A stretch of 36,772 nt of DNA from Planctomycetales bacterium 4572_13 (GCA_002084585.1 NBLM01000011.1:1-36772); one strand, 5' to 3'; positions 1-8,567 are shown, counted from the first letter of the stretch. A program made the numbers and translations. The notes: a model not told the origin generated them from the sequence alone.

Positions 1-173
1 ATAAAATGGCTTCTCACAGTCCCGCTTTTTATGGTCAGTCCTGGCGAAAAATGGAGATCAAAGAGACCACTCGCGGGTCGTGTATCTGGGATGTCAAATC
101 GGCCGTATTCACTTCAAGGCTTGCCGAATGGATGACAGCCAATAAAAATTGCAAACTGGGGTTGTGGAAATGC
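1..173. other. left-edge stretch, no gene recognised
   Basis: I find no convincing gene here. Several short frames are open, including one on the plus strand that enters from the left edge and stops near 138, but none reads like a known protein and none has a good ribosome binding site. It may be the tail of an upstream gene or plain intergenic DNA. Confidence 0.4.
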
Positions 174-201
174 TTGACGAAAATGCGTTTTTTGCTACAA
201 T
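174..201 (+). promoter_or_regulatory. sigma70-type promoter for the ENIGW-repeat gene
   Basis: A -35 box TTGACG (174-179) and a -10 box TACAAT (196-201) are separated by 16 bases. Initiation would fall near 208, just upstream of the coding region that begins about 226. Seen directly as a consensus match; activity is inferred. Confidence 0.55.
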
Positions 202-225
202 AAATCAGGTTAAAATGCGGAGTTT

Positions 226-853
226 ATGAACTTATGGGATGACTGTGCGATATTTTTATTATGGCTCTCTGTTTGCCAGCAATATATCTGTACTGAGAAC
301 ATTGATCCATATGAAAATGGTTCTCGATCTGCTTACGGGGAAAATATTGGCTGGCTAAACTTCGACCCAAACACAATTAATGGAGTTCAAGTGAGTTCTG
401 ATAAGCTGACGGGATATATCTGGTCTGAGAACATCGGCTGGATAAGTATGTCGTGCGAGAATACTTCAAGTTGCGGAACAATCAGCTATGAAGTAGCCAA
501 TGACGGTAACGGGTCTCTTTCCGGCTATGCATGGAGTGAGAATGTTGGATGGATGAACTTTAATCCACCCCATGGCGGCATCAGCATTGACGGAAGACGG
601 TAACTTCGGTGGCTGGGCCTGGGGGGAAAATATTGGCTGGGTTCACTTTCAATCCTCCAGTCCAGTAGAGTATAAAGTTCAGGCCTGTGTGGTAGCATTA
701 GACGATTTACAGAACTTCGCACAGCATTGGCTGTTAAGCGGCGATGTTCTTGGGAACCTTAATAGTAGTACGGATTTGGTCGATATGGAAGACTATTCGA
801 TCTTCGCCTCTTGGTGGCAGGAATTTTGCCCTGATGGCTGGCAGTTGAAATAG
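226..853 (+). pseudogene. secreted ENIGW-repeat protein with dockerin-like tail, frameshifted
   Basis: The first frame (226-603) carries three copies of a short Trp/Gly repeat (AYGENIGWLNF, IWSENIGWISM, AWSENVGWMNF). A second frame, open to 853, carries a fourth (AWGENIGWVHF) and a C-terminal segment with two helix-like stretches (DDLQNFAQHWL and MEDYSIFASWW) that resembles the dockerin-type tails of planctomycete secreted proteins. The frames join cleanly if one G is removed near 589-592: the reading then passes from SID through EDGNF into GGWAWGENIGW. The 5' end is also untidy. The hydrophobic stretch expected of a signal peptide is weak in the first frame, a better one lies in another frame around 242-293, and the best GGAG (219-222) is only 3 bases from the ATG at 226, so a second lesion is possible. 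Function unknown; probably exported. Either a real pseudogene or a sequencing error. Confidence 0.7.
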
Positions 854-934
854 CATCGCTGCCCATAGGCGCACCGCTCCCACGCATCGGGGGATTGGGT
901 GCAGTTTTTCAATCAAAATGACGATAAGGTAAAG

Positions 935-1387
935 ATGGAATGTATCTTAGAGAAAATTGATGTCCAATCTATTCTGCCGCTGGTGGTGGCGATGGTTTTG
1001 GGGGCGCTGATCGGAATTGAGCGGGAACTTCACAATAAACCGGCGGGGCTGCGAACGAACGCCCTGATTTGCATGGGGGCTGCGGCGTTTATGATGATTG
1101 CTCAACGGATCGACCTCGGTGGTGATGCAATATCCCGTATGACAGCCGGGATTGTTACCGGTGTGGGTTTTATCGGCGGCGGTGCGGTATTGCGAGATCG
1201 TGCGAATGTCTCCGGCGTAACAACGGCGGCGACGATCTGGGTCGTTACCAGCATCGGGATCGCCTGTGGAATGCACCTTTATGATATGGCCGTGTCGATC
1301 ACCATCCTTTCACTGATCGTTCTGGCCGTGTTAGGTCCACTGGACAGAAAAATACGCAGACACAAGGACAAGGAACCGCAGTCGTAA
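935..1387 (+). CDS. MgtC/SapB family inner-membrane protein
   Basis: The protein has about 150 residues and is almost entirely hydrophobic, with four predicted membrane segments. It carries the family signature near the N-terminus: GALIGIERE followed by PAGLRTNALICMGAA, and then GVGFIGGGAVL. MgtC-like proteins sit in the inner membrane; some modulate the F-ATPase or magnesium homeostasis, but most members, including this one, have no assigned role. It lacks the C-terminal ACT-like cytoplasmic domain of Salmonella MgtC, ending soon after the last helix in a basic tail. I chose ATG 935 because AAGGT lies just upstream and the family motif starts soon after; an ATG at 899 would add 12 polar residues. 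The cardiolipin synthase gene follows after 25 bases, suggesting co-transcription. Confidence 0.85.
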   Translation: MECILEKIDVQSILPLVVAMVLGALIGIERELHNKPAGLRTNALICMGAAAFMMIAQRIDLGGDAISRMTAGIVTGVGFIGGGAVLRDRANVSGVTTAATIWVVTSIGIACGMHLYDMAVSITILSLIVLAVLGPLDRKIRRHKDKEPQS

Positions 1388-1412
1388 AAAAACACCACCT
1401 CTTTCTGGAGAA

Positions 1413-2837
1413 ATGATGGTCACGGCTCTTTGGATCATCCTGTCATATGTGTTTTTTATTGCCAGTTTTTTGCTGGGTGTTGTTCTCATCGCTCACATTC
1501 TTTTGCAAAAACGCCCGCCCTCCGGCACAATTTCATGGCTGCTGATCATTCTTTTTCTTCCGTATCTTGGCGTACCGCTGTATTTGATCTTCGGGGGTCG
1601 AAAAATGCAGCGGCATATCAACCGAAAGGGCCGAATCGATCTGGTCTCGGATCAACAGATACCGGGCGACGAGGCCGCTGTCATCGACCGCTTCCTGCGA
1701 ACCTATAATATTCCCGGTGCTGAGTCCGGCCATCGGGGCCGACTTTGCCGAACCGGCGATGAGATATTTGAGTCCATGAAAGATGTTCTAAAAAGCGCCC
1801 GGCAAAGTATCTACCTGTCCACCTTTATCTATCAGTCCGATGCGGTGGGTCAAGCCATTCTGGAAATTCTCGTCGAAAAAGCCAAAGCCGGTGTGGATGT
1901 CCGCCTGTTGATGGACGGCGTGGGGTCGCTGCACACCCGTAGCCGCTTTTTCAAACCGCTGACAGAGGCGGGCGGGAAAATCGTGTTTTTTCTCCCCGTT
2001 CTGCATCGACCGTTTCGCGGCCGCACTAATTTGCGTAACCATCGCAAGATCACGATTGTCGATAATCGCCGGGTTATGGCGGGCGGAGCCAATATCGGTA
2101 TTGAATCAATGTCCCTGCCGCAACAGCCCGCACAGTGGAAAGATCTGGCCTTTGTGATGGAAGGCCCGGCGGTGCGTCATTGGTTGAGCGTGTTTGCAAC
2201 GGATTGGGAGTTCGCTGCAAAAGAAACTCTGTCTAAAGAGCAGTTGAAAATCCCGGACGACCCTGGGTTCATCAAACAGGACGACATTGGGTTAACCAAG
2301 GCGGGGATCGTACAGGTGGTTCCATCGGGGCCGGATGTTGACGGTGATATGCTGCATGATTCGCTGCTGACAATGATTTATTCGGCTCAAAAGCGATTTT
2401 GGACGGTCACGCCCTATTTTGTGCCGGATGATGCGCTGTGCCAGGCACTGACACTAGCCGCGCGGCGCGGGGTGGATGTGCGGGTGGTGATGCCGCTTCG
2501 TTCCAATCACATTCCGCCGGATATCGTTCGGGGGATTCCGCTGCGCCAGATACAGGCCGCTGGCGGAAAAATCATGTTCTATATGCCGAAGATGCTGCAC
2601 GCCAAGGTCGTTCTGGTCGATGATGAGGTCGCTGTTGTGGGGTCGGCAAATATGGACATCCGCAGTTTGCTGCTGAATTATGAAACGGCGATGTTCGTTT
2701 ACAGTGCCAACGCAATCAGCGAGGTCGAAGCGTATATTGAAGACTTGATGTCCCACACCCGCTGCGGCATCGCGGAGGCCTCCTTATTGCGTACACTGAG
2801 TGAAAACATCGTCCGGCTCATCTCGCCGCTGTTGTAG
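1413..2837 (+). CDS. cls: cardiolipin synthase (phospholipase D family)
   Basis: This 474-residue protein has the standard layout of bacterial cardiolipin synthases: two N-terminal membrane helices (about residues 5-60, with PYLGVPLYLIFGGRK at the end of the second), then two phospholipase D domains. Each has its HKD motif: HRKITIVD starting at His210 with GGANIG after it, and HAKVVLVD starting at His396 with GSANMDIRS after it. The enzyme condenses two phosphatidylglycerols, or phosphatidylglycerol with another phospholipid, to cardiolipin at the inner membrane. Length and both active-site motifs are intact. GGAG at 1408-1411 precedes the ATG closely; a second ATG at 1416 is also possible. 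It lies 25 bases after the MgtC-like gene and is followed by about 120 bases with no clear terminator. Confidence 0.95.
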   Translation: MMVTALWIILSYVFFIASFLLGVVLIAHILLQKRPPSGTISWLLIILFLPYLGVPLYLIFGGRKMQRHINRKGRIDLVSDQQIPGDEAAVIDRFLRTYNIPGAESGHRGRLCRTGDEIFESMKDVLKSARQSIYLSTFIYQSDAVGQAILEILVEKAKAGVDVRLLMDGVGSLHTRSRFFKPLTEAGGKIVFFLPVLHRPFRGRTNLRNHRKITIVDNRRVMAGGANIGIESMSLPQQPAQWKDLAFVMEGPAVRHWLSVFATDWEFAAKETLSKEQLKIPDDPGFIKQDDIGLTKAGIVQVVPSGPDVDGDMLHDSLLTMIYSAQKRFWTVTPYFVPDDALCQALTLAARRGVDVRVVMPLRSNHIPPDIVRGIPLRQIQAAGGKIMFYMPKMLHAKVVLVDDEVAVVGSANMDIRSLLLNYETAMFVYSANAISEVEAYIEDLMSHTRCGIAEASLLRTLSENIVRLISPLL

Positions 2838-2959
2838 TTGCGGAATCCCGTGGATATCAGTTGTTATCCAAAGTTCATGTCAAAAGCCCCCAAAGTAGTT
2901 TTTTCCGTGAACGATTCCCACGCAACTAAAGAAGTTACAATAATCGTAAAAATCGGGAC

Positions 2960-2997
2960 GGTTCATGGTTGAACCCTACTGGGCAATCGGTTATACT
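2960..2997 (+). promoter_or_regulatory. promoter with overlapping palindromic operator, acyl-CoA synthetase gene
   Basis: TTGAAC (2969-2974) and TATACT (2992-2997), 17 bases apart, form a good sigma70-type promoter, with initiation expected near 3004. A palindrome GGTTCA-TGGT-TGAACC (2960-2975) covers the -35 box, the usual place for a repressor to act. The promoter and palindrome are seen in the sequence; regulation is inferred. Confidence 0.6.
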
Positions 2998-3039
2998 GCG
3001 ACCCCTGAATAACTTGAAACAAATCCCAGAAAGGACATT

Positions 3040-5151
3040 TTGGATACGATGAGTTTAGATAAGTTTTTTAATCCGGAATCGGTTGCCATTGTCGGTGCTT
3101 CGCAGGCAGTCGGCAAGGTCGGTTACGAAGTTTTGACGAATATGATTGCCGCCGGTTACGAGGGCGAGATCTTTCCGGTCAACCACAAGGCATCGAGCAT
3201 TGAGGGCCTGAAATGTTACCCGACGCTTGAGGCGATCGGGCAAACACCGGATTTGGTGATCATTATCACCCCCGCGAAGATCGTTCCTGCGATTATGCAG
3301 GAGTGTGCGAAGCTGGGTGTGAAGTCTGTCATCGTTATCACTGCCGGTTTTAAGGAAATCGGAGAAGAAGGTCGCCGGCTCGAACAACAAATGCTTCAGA
3401 TTGCCAAACAGGCGGGCATTCGCGTCATTGGTCCAAACTGCCTGGGCGTTATTGTTCCGGCCTATCGGGTGAATGCCAGTTTCGCCGGGGCGTTGCCAAA
3501 AGAGGGGACGATTGGTTATCTGTCGCAGTCGGGGGCGCTGTTGGCGGCCCTTCTGGATATGGCCAAGGCCCACGGTATTGGATTCAGCAAGCTTGTCAGC
3601 ATCGGCAACAAAGCGGACATCGACGAGTTGGATCTGATTGAAGCGTTCGGGAACGACCCGCAGACCAAAGTGGTCGCCGGTTATCTCGAAAATATCACAG
3701 ACGGCAATAGCTTTCTGGAAGAAGCCGAGAAAATTTCGCATCGCAAGCCCATCGTTCTGATCAAGTCGGGCAGCACCTCAGCCGGAGCCAAAGCGGCCTC
3801 CTCACATACCGGAAGTTTGGCAGGGGCCGAAACCGCGTACGAAGCTGTTTTTGAGCGGTCCGGGGTTATTCGCTGCAATTCGATCAAAGAGCAGTTTGAT
3901 TACGCTCAGGCCTTTGCCACTCAACCGCTGCCAGCCGGCAACGGTGTTGCGGTGATTACCAATGCCGGCGGCCCCGGTATCATGGCGGCTGACGCGATTG
4001 AAAAACGCGGTCTGACTTTCGCGAAGCTGACCGATGAGACCATAAAAAAACTGGGCGAGTTCCTGCCCGCCGCGGCGAATCTGCATAATCCGATCGATGT
4101 TCTCGGTGATGCCTTGGCGAAACCATATGAACTTGCGATTGATGTGGTGCTGGATGACCCAAATGTGCATACTGTTCTGGTCCTGCTAACGCCACAGGCG
4201 ATGACCGAAGCCGTCGCAACGGCGGAAGCGATGGTTAAGATCGCAAAGAAGAAAAGCGACAAACCGATCTTCGCTTCTTTCCTGGGTGCCGACGCGATCA
4301 CTCCGGCTGTTGAGGTACTCAGGGCCAACGGTCTGCCGCAATACGATTCACCGGAGAGTGCCGTCCTGACAATCAAAACAATGGTTGACTATGTCAAGTG
4401 GCGCAGCCGATCCAAACGCGTGGTCAAGTTATTCCCGGTGAACCGACGCAAGGTTGAGGCCGTCATTGAACGACATCTGCGAAACGGTATCCGCGAGGTT
4501 GGCGAAACCGAGTCAAAAGAAATCCTGAGTGCCTATGGTTTTGTCAGCCCAAAGGGCAGCGTTGTTTCCACGGCGGAGCAAGCCGCTAATGTGGCCCAGC
4601 AACTTGGGTTTCCGGTTGTGATGAAAATATGGTCGCCGGATATTCTGCACAAATCAGACTGCGGCGGCGTCAAAGTCGGGCTTACAAACGCTCAGGAGGT
4701 GATGGATGCCTTTGACCTGATGATGTATCGGATTCCCAAGAAGCTGCCGGATGCGGATATTCTTGGTGTGCTTGTTCAGGAAATGTGCCGGAAAGGAAAA
4801 GAAGTGATTCTTGGGATGCATCGCGACCCCCATTTTGGCCCCTTGATGATGTTCGGAATGGGTGGAACGATGGTTGAAGTGCTTAAGGATGTATCCTTTT
4901 ATCCGGCACCGTTGACAGAAGACGAAGCGAAGCAAATGCTTATCAATACGAAGACCTATAAGATATTACAAGGAGTTCGAGGCGAAAAAGGCGTGGACAT
5001 TGACGCCATCGCTGAGGGCTTGCAACGATTGTCTCAGCTCGTTACAGAATTTCCCCAGATTCAGGAAATGGACATAAATCCCTATGTGATCGGCCCAGAA
5101 GGCACCATGCCGATTGCGGTTGATGCGAGAATGAGTGTGGAAAAAATTTGA
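3040..5151 (+). CDS. acetate/acyl-CoA ligase, ADP-forming (NDP-forming acyl-CoA synthetase, fused alpha-beta)
   Basis: The product (703 residues) interconverts acyl-CoA + ADP + Pi with acid + CoA + ATP. N-terminal CoA-binding Rossmann domain: SVAIVGASQAVGKVGYEVL (about residues 11-30), GPNCLG near 130. Succinyl-CoA-synthetase-like middle domain: GYLSQSGALL, then the phosphorylated histidine, His256, in SSHTGSLAG. C-terminal ATP-grasp: from about residue 485 (ILSAYGF) through GFPVVMKIWSPDILHKSD and GGVKVGL, to the distal MFGMGGTMVEV and MDINPYVIG. The order alpha then beta in one chain, ending after the ATP-grasp, means the GNAT domain found in Pat/YfiQ enzymes is absent. The TTG at 3040 is preferred to the ATG at 3049 because AGAAAGGA ends at 3034, 5 bases before it. 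The next gene encodes a CoA-transferase fused to a GNAT domain, which suggests a shared role in acetyl/acyl-CoA turnover. Substrate not readable from sequence. Confidence 0.92.
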   Translation: MDTMSLDKFFNPESVAIVGASQAVGKVGYEVLTNMIAAGYEGEIFPVNHKASSIEGLKCYPTLEAIGQTPDLVIIITPAKIVPAIMQECAKLGVKSVIVITAGFKEIGEEGRRLEQQMLQIAKQAGIRVIGPNCLGVIVPAYRVNASFAGALPKEGTIGYLSQSGALLAALLDMAKAHGIGFSKLVSIGNKADIDELDLIEAFGNDPQTKVVAGYLENITDGNSFLEEAEKISHRKPIVLIKSGSTSAGAKAASSHTGSLAGAETAYEAVFERSGVIRCNSIKEQFDYAQAFATQPLPAGNGVAVITNAGGPGIMAADAIEKRGLTFAKLTDETIKKLGEFLPAAANLHNPIDVLGDALAKPYELAIDVVLDDPNVHTVLVLLTPQAMTEAVATAEAMVKIAKKKSDKPIFASFLGADAITPAVEVLRANGLPQYDSPESAVLTIKTMVDYVKWRSRSKRVVKLFPVNRRKVEAVIERHLRNGIREVGETESKEILSAYGFVSPKGSVVSTAEQAANVAQQLGFPVVMKIWSPDILHKSDCGGVKVGLTNAQEVMDAFDLMMYRIPKKLPDADILGVLVQEMCRKGKEVILGMHRDPHFGPLMMFGMGGTMVEVLKDVSFYPAPLTEDEAKQMLINTKTYKILQGVRGEKGVDIDAIAEGLQRLSQLVTEFPQIQEMDINPYVIGPEGTMPIAVDARMSVEKI

Positions 5152-5268
5152 CGACACTCTTGAAAGGTAATAAACGCCCACGAACAAAGTTGTAACTATT
5201 TATTCTAAAGTGTTTTGCCCGCATAAAAACGGGGGAACTCAATTGGGACCACGATAAGAGAGATAAAG

Positions 5269-7131
5269 ATGCAGACATTTGACTGGAAAGAAAAATACAA
5301 AGACAAAATAAGTAAAGCTGCCATTGCTATGCGGTGCATTAAGCCGGGGAACACCGTATTTATCGGGACCGGTTGCGGTCAGCCGCAGCACCTTGTTGAT
5401 GCAATGGTTGAGGAATCTTCCACTATTCACGATGTGCAGGTTATTCATCTGCTAACAATGGGCGGAGCGCCTTATGCCGACGAAAAGTACCGCGAAAAGT
5501 TCAAAACGAACAGTTTTTTCATTTCTGATAATGTCCGCGATGCTGTGGTCGATGGCTTTTGCGATTACACCCCCATGTTCCTGTCCGAAATACCGCGCGA
5601 GTTCGAGAGTGGACGGACCCCGATTGATGTTGCGCTAATCAGTGTCTCTCCCCCGGACATGAACGGGTTATGCAGTCTGGGCATCTCTGTGGACATTGTC
5701 AAATCAGCCGCGTCGAATGCCCGATATATCATCGCCCAGGTCAATTCCCATATGCCCCGAACATTTGGAAACAGCTTCATTCATGTCAATGAAATTGATA
5801 CGCTCGTGCCATGTGATGAAGAAATCATCGAAATGATCCCACCTGAACCCGATGAAACGCTCCGCCGTATCGGACAAAACATCGCTCGGCTTGTCGAAGA
5901 CGGCAGCACCATTGAGTGCGGCATCGGAAGTATTCCACAAGCCGTTGCAGAGTTTCTAAAGGACAAAAAGGATCTTGGTATTCACACCGAAATGTTCGGC
6001 GATTGGATTATTGACCTGATTGAATGCGGAGCCGTTACCTGTTCAAAGAAATCTGTCAACAACAGCAAGATCGTCGCCAGTTTTTGTATGGGTTCAAGGC
6101 GTCTCTACGATTACATTGACGACAATCCATTTTTTGAGTTCTATCCGACCGAATATGTCAACGACATACACACAATAAGCAGCCATGACAAAATGGTCGG
6201 CATTAATGTTGGCTTGGAAATTGATTTAACGGGACAGGTTTGTTCGGATTCGCTGGGCTATCAATTCTACAGCGGTATTGGCGGACAGGTGGACTTTAAC
6301 CGTGGTGCCGCCCGAAGCAGAGGCGGCAAGGCAATCATTACATTACCGTCAACGGCAAAAAATGGCGAAGTGAGCCGAATTGTCCCCCACTTGACCGAAG
6401 GCGCCGGTGTGGTAACAACCCGCGGCGATGTTCACTATGTCGTTACCGAATATGGCGTGGCCTACCTGCACGGCAAAAGCATTCGGGAACGCGCCTTGGC
6501 ATTGATCAATATCGCTCATCCCAAATTCAGACCCCAGCTCATTAAAGCAGCAAAAGCACAGAAATATATCTACGCCGACCAGATAGAAATGAACACCGAA
6601 GAGATTCCATATCCTGAAGAGTTGGAACATTATGATACACTCCAGGACGGCACAGAGATATTCTTCAGGCCGATTAAGCCAACCGATGATGCGGCACTGT
6701 CTGAAATGCTATATTCACTCAGCCCCGCTTCAGTTCGAACGCGATACATGGCTCAAACGGTCGCATTCCCTCATCGAGATATTCAACGGTTAACAAATAT
6801 CGATTACACCCAGGATATTTCCATCGTCGGGACGGTCCCGGGTATCTCCGATGAACAGGTCGTTGCGATTGCCCAGTATTATCTTGATCCTAAAACGCAG
6901 GCGGCTGAAGTGGCTTTTCTCGTTCAGGATGAATGGCAGAAAAAAGGGATGGGGACTTTTCTGCTCGCCTATCTCGCCCAGATCGCTAAACAGCGCGGAG
7001 TGAAACAGTTTTACGCAAAGGTGCTGGCGGCTAACAAAGCGATGCTGGCCATTTTCCACAATACGGGCTATCAGGTCAAAACTGAGTTTGACGGCGAAAT
7101 TTACAATGTAACATACGATTTAACCGATTGA
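5269..7131 (+). CDS. acetyl-CoA hydrolase/4-hydroxybutyrate CoA-transferase family protein fused to GNAT acetyltransferase
   Basis: Residues 1 to about 450 are a class I CoA-transferase of the acetyl-CoA hydrolase/4-hydroxybutyrate CoA-transferase type: CGIGSIPQAVAEFL leads into GIHTEMFGDW, whose Glu241 matches the glutamate that forms the glutamyl-CoA thioester in this family, and later come FYSGIGGQVDFNRGAARSRGG and VTEYGVAYLHGKSIRERA. From about residue 457 a second domain begins with IFFRPIKPTDDAAL and LYSLSPASVRTRYM, the pattern of the GNAT part of Pat/YfiQ protein acetyltransferases; its acetyl-CoA loop is EWQKKGMGTFLL near 553. The fusion would pair acyl-CoA exchange with acetyl transfer to a protein lysine or small amine; the acceptor is unknown. 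The ATG follows AAGAGAG. The gene lies 117 bases after the acyl-CoA synthetase on the same strand, and converges with nspC. Confidence 0.92.
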   Translation: MQTFDWKEKYKDKISKAAIAMRCIKPGNTVFIGTGCGQPQHLVDAMVEESSTIHDVQVIHLLTMGGAPYADEKYREKFKTNSFFISDNVRDAVVDGFCDYTPMFLSEIPREFESGRTPIDVALISVSPPDMNGLCSLGISVDIVKSAASNARYIIAQVNSHMPRTFGNSFIHVNEIDTLVPCDEEIIEMIPPEPDETLRRIGQNIARLVEDGSTIECGIGSIPQAVAEFLKDKKDLGIHTEMFGDWIIDLIECGAVTCSKKSVNNSKIVASFCMGSRRLYDYIDDNPFFEFYPTEYVNDIHTISSHDKMVGINVGLEIDLTGQVCSDSLGYQFYSGIGGQVDFNRGAARSRGGKAIITLPSTAKNGEVSRIVPHLTEGAGVVTTRGDVHYVVTEYGVAYLHGKSIRERALALINIAHPKFRPQLIKAAKAQKYIYADQIEMNTEEIPYPEELEHYDTLQDGTEIFFRPIKPTDDAALSEMLYSLSPASVRTRYMAQTVAFPHRDIQRLTNIDYTQDISIVGTVPGISDEQVVAIAQYYLDPKTQAAEVAFLVQDEWQKKGMGTFLLAYLAQIAKQRGVKQFYAKVLAANKAMLAIFHNTGYQVKTEFDGEIYNVTYDLTD

Positions 7132-7172
7132 GAAGTGCAACCCAAAGCGATGCGTGCCGCAATGGCGGACTT

Positions 7173-8318
7173 TCAGGACAGGCGGTTTTTGAAGTCTTCG
7201 TAGGTGAAGTGTCGCTGGAGTGTGTATGGGTCGGTGTTCGGGTCGCATAGTATGATATCGGGCAGGTTGATGCCGTTGAACAGGGTGTTTTTGACCATTG
7301 TGTAGTGGGCCATATCCTTAAACACCAGTTTGTCGCCGACAGTGAGCTGGGCATCGAATGAATAATCCCCGATGACATCGCCGGCCAGACAGGTCGATCC
7401 GGCGAGTCGATAGGTGTGGGGCTTTTCGTTGGGTTGTCCGGCACCCGTAATATCGGGGCGGTAGGGCATTTCCAAAATATCCGGCATATGGGCTGCGGCG
7501 GATGTATCCAGAATGGCGATATCGATGTCGTTGTGTACAATGTCCAGCACGGATGCGATGAGTACGCCGGCGTTGATCGCAATGGCTTCGCCAGGTTCCA
7601 GATAGATCGTTTCCAAGTTCGGATAGTGTTTGTAAAAGTCCGTAATCAATTTACAGAGAAGGTCCACATTGTAATCGGGTCGGGTGATATGGTGGCCGCC
7701 GCCGAAGTTAACCCAGTCCATTTTCTTGATGGAGTTGCCGAACTGTTTTTCAATGGCGGGCAGTGTACGAGCGAGTGAGTCGGCGTTCAATTCACATAGT
7801 GTGTGAAAATGCAGACCTGTAATACCGTCCAGTGCGTCCGGTTTGAATTGGTCGATAGTGATACCCAGGCGGCTGCCGGGGGCGCAGGGGTCATAGATCT
7901 TTGTTTTGACTTCCGAGTGCATCGGGTTGATTCGCAACCCCGCTTTGATTTTTCTGGATGCGTTTTGTAGTTTGGTTTTGAAACGACTCCATTGAGCGAA
8001 AGAATTGAAGACAATGTGATCGACGATGCGGAGATATTCGTCAAAATCATCATCACGATACGCCGGAGCGCATAAATGGACTTCGCCTTCGAAAAATTCG
8101 CCCCCCAGCTTCGCCTCGTGCAGTGAACTGGCGGCGGTTCCGGCGAGGTATTGACTGCACAGATCATAGGTACTCCATGCGGCATAGCCCTTCTGTGCCA
8201 AAAGGATTTTGCAACCGGTTTGGGTCTGAACATCTTTGAGAATCTCAAGATTCCTCTTCAGCAAACCCAAATCGATCAGATAACAGGGTGTGGTCAATTT
8301 GTCTAATGCGTAGTCCAA
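7173..8318 (-). CDS. nspC: carboxynorspermidine/carboxyspermidine decarboxylase
   Basis: NspC is a PLP-dependent, fold-type III (alanine-racemase-like) decarboxylase that makes norspermidine or spermidine from the carboxylated precursor, the last step of the aspartate-semialdehyde route. The start LDYALDKLTTPCYLID, the PLP lysine in LLAQKGYAAWS, GLHFHTLCE, VNFGGGHHITRPDY, EPGEA and the C-terminal half CLAGD and FNGINLPDI all fit the family, as does 381 residues. I place the start at a TTG (8318): GGGAGGG (8331-8325) lies 6 bases before it, and homologous proteins begin here. The TTG 24 bases upstream (8342) lies inside a hairpin and has no binding site. The partner carboxy(nor)spermidine dehydrogenase is not in this window. 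Confidence 0.92.
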   Translation of the reverse strand: MDYALDKLTTPCYLIDLGLLKRNLEILKDVQTQTGCKILLAQKGYAAWSTYDLCSQYLAGTAASSLHEAKLGGEFFEGEVHLCAPAYRDDDFDEYLRIVDHIVFNSFAQWSRFKTKLQNASRKIKAGLRINPMHSEVKTKIYDPCAPGSRLGITIDQFKPDALDGITGLHFHTLCELNADSLARTLPAIEKQFGNSIKKMDWVNFGGGHHITRPDYNVDLLCKLITDFYKHYPNLETIYLEPGEAIAINAGVLIASVLDIVHNDIDIAILDTSAAAHMPDILEMPYRPDITGAGQPNEKPHTYRLAGSTCLAGDVIGDYSFDAQLTVGDKLVFKDMAHYTMVKNTLFNGINLPDIILCDPNTDPYTLQRHFTYEDFKNRLS

Positions 8319-8339
8319 ACAAGACCCTCCCAAAATGAA

Positions 8340-8376
8340 CAAGTCCCTCTCAGTTTGCCACTGATAAGGGGACTTG
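8340..8376 (-). promoter_or_regulatory. hairpin between THX gene and nspC
   Basis: On the minus strand CAAGTCCC (8376-8369) pairs with GGGACTTG (8347-8340), and inside it TCAGT pairs with ACTGA around a GGCAA loop. The hairpin begins 23 bases after the THX stop codon and ends just before the nspC ribosome binding site. There is only a weak T-tract after it (TTCATTTT). It may be a leaky terminator or an mRNA-processing/attenuation element between the two genes. Confidence 0.5.
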
Positions 8377-8399
8377 TATTCAACTTCTCAGAAAAAACA

Positions 8400-8567
8400 C
8401 TACGCTGTTGCTTCGGGTGCTTCAGTTGTTTCAGCGGGCTTTTCTTCTTTTTTTGGTGCGGTTTTGGCTGCGATGGCGCGGGCTTTGAGGCCGCTCTTGC
8501 TTCTGGCGTTGCCAAACGATCCACGAGCCCGTTTGCCTTTTTCGGTTCTTTTGTCACCTCGACCCAT
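8400..8567 (-). CDS. 30S ribosomal protein THX, C-terminally extended
   Basis: A 55-residue gene on the minus strand. Its start, MGRGDKRTEKGKRARGSFG, matches the highly basic THX protein (MGRGD-R-GK-RG pattern), which sits in the head of the 30S subunit in Thermus and relatives. Thermus THX has fewer than 30 residues; here the core is followed by about 30 residues rich in Ala, Lys, Glu and Pro (AIAAKTAPKKEEKPAETTEA), a low-complexity tail. Support for a real gene is strong: AAAGGA 7 bases before the ATG, and a promoter TTGCTT-16-TACAAT upstream. The longer overlapping frames in this stretch have no such support. nspC lies downstream, separated by a hairpin. Confidence 0.87.
   Translation of the reverse strand: MGRGDKRTEKGKRARGSFGNARSKSGLKARAIAAKTAPKKEEKPAETTEAPEATA

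Noticed and set aside
6-203. 65-codon frame at the left edge
   Set aside because: It overlaps a good promoter (174-201), has no binding site and resembles no protein I know.
3055-3741. 228-codon frame antisense to the acyl-CoA synthetase
   Set aside because: Shadow of the sense gene, no recognisable domain or binding site.
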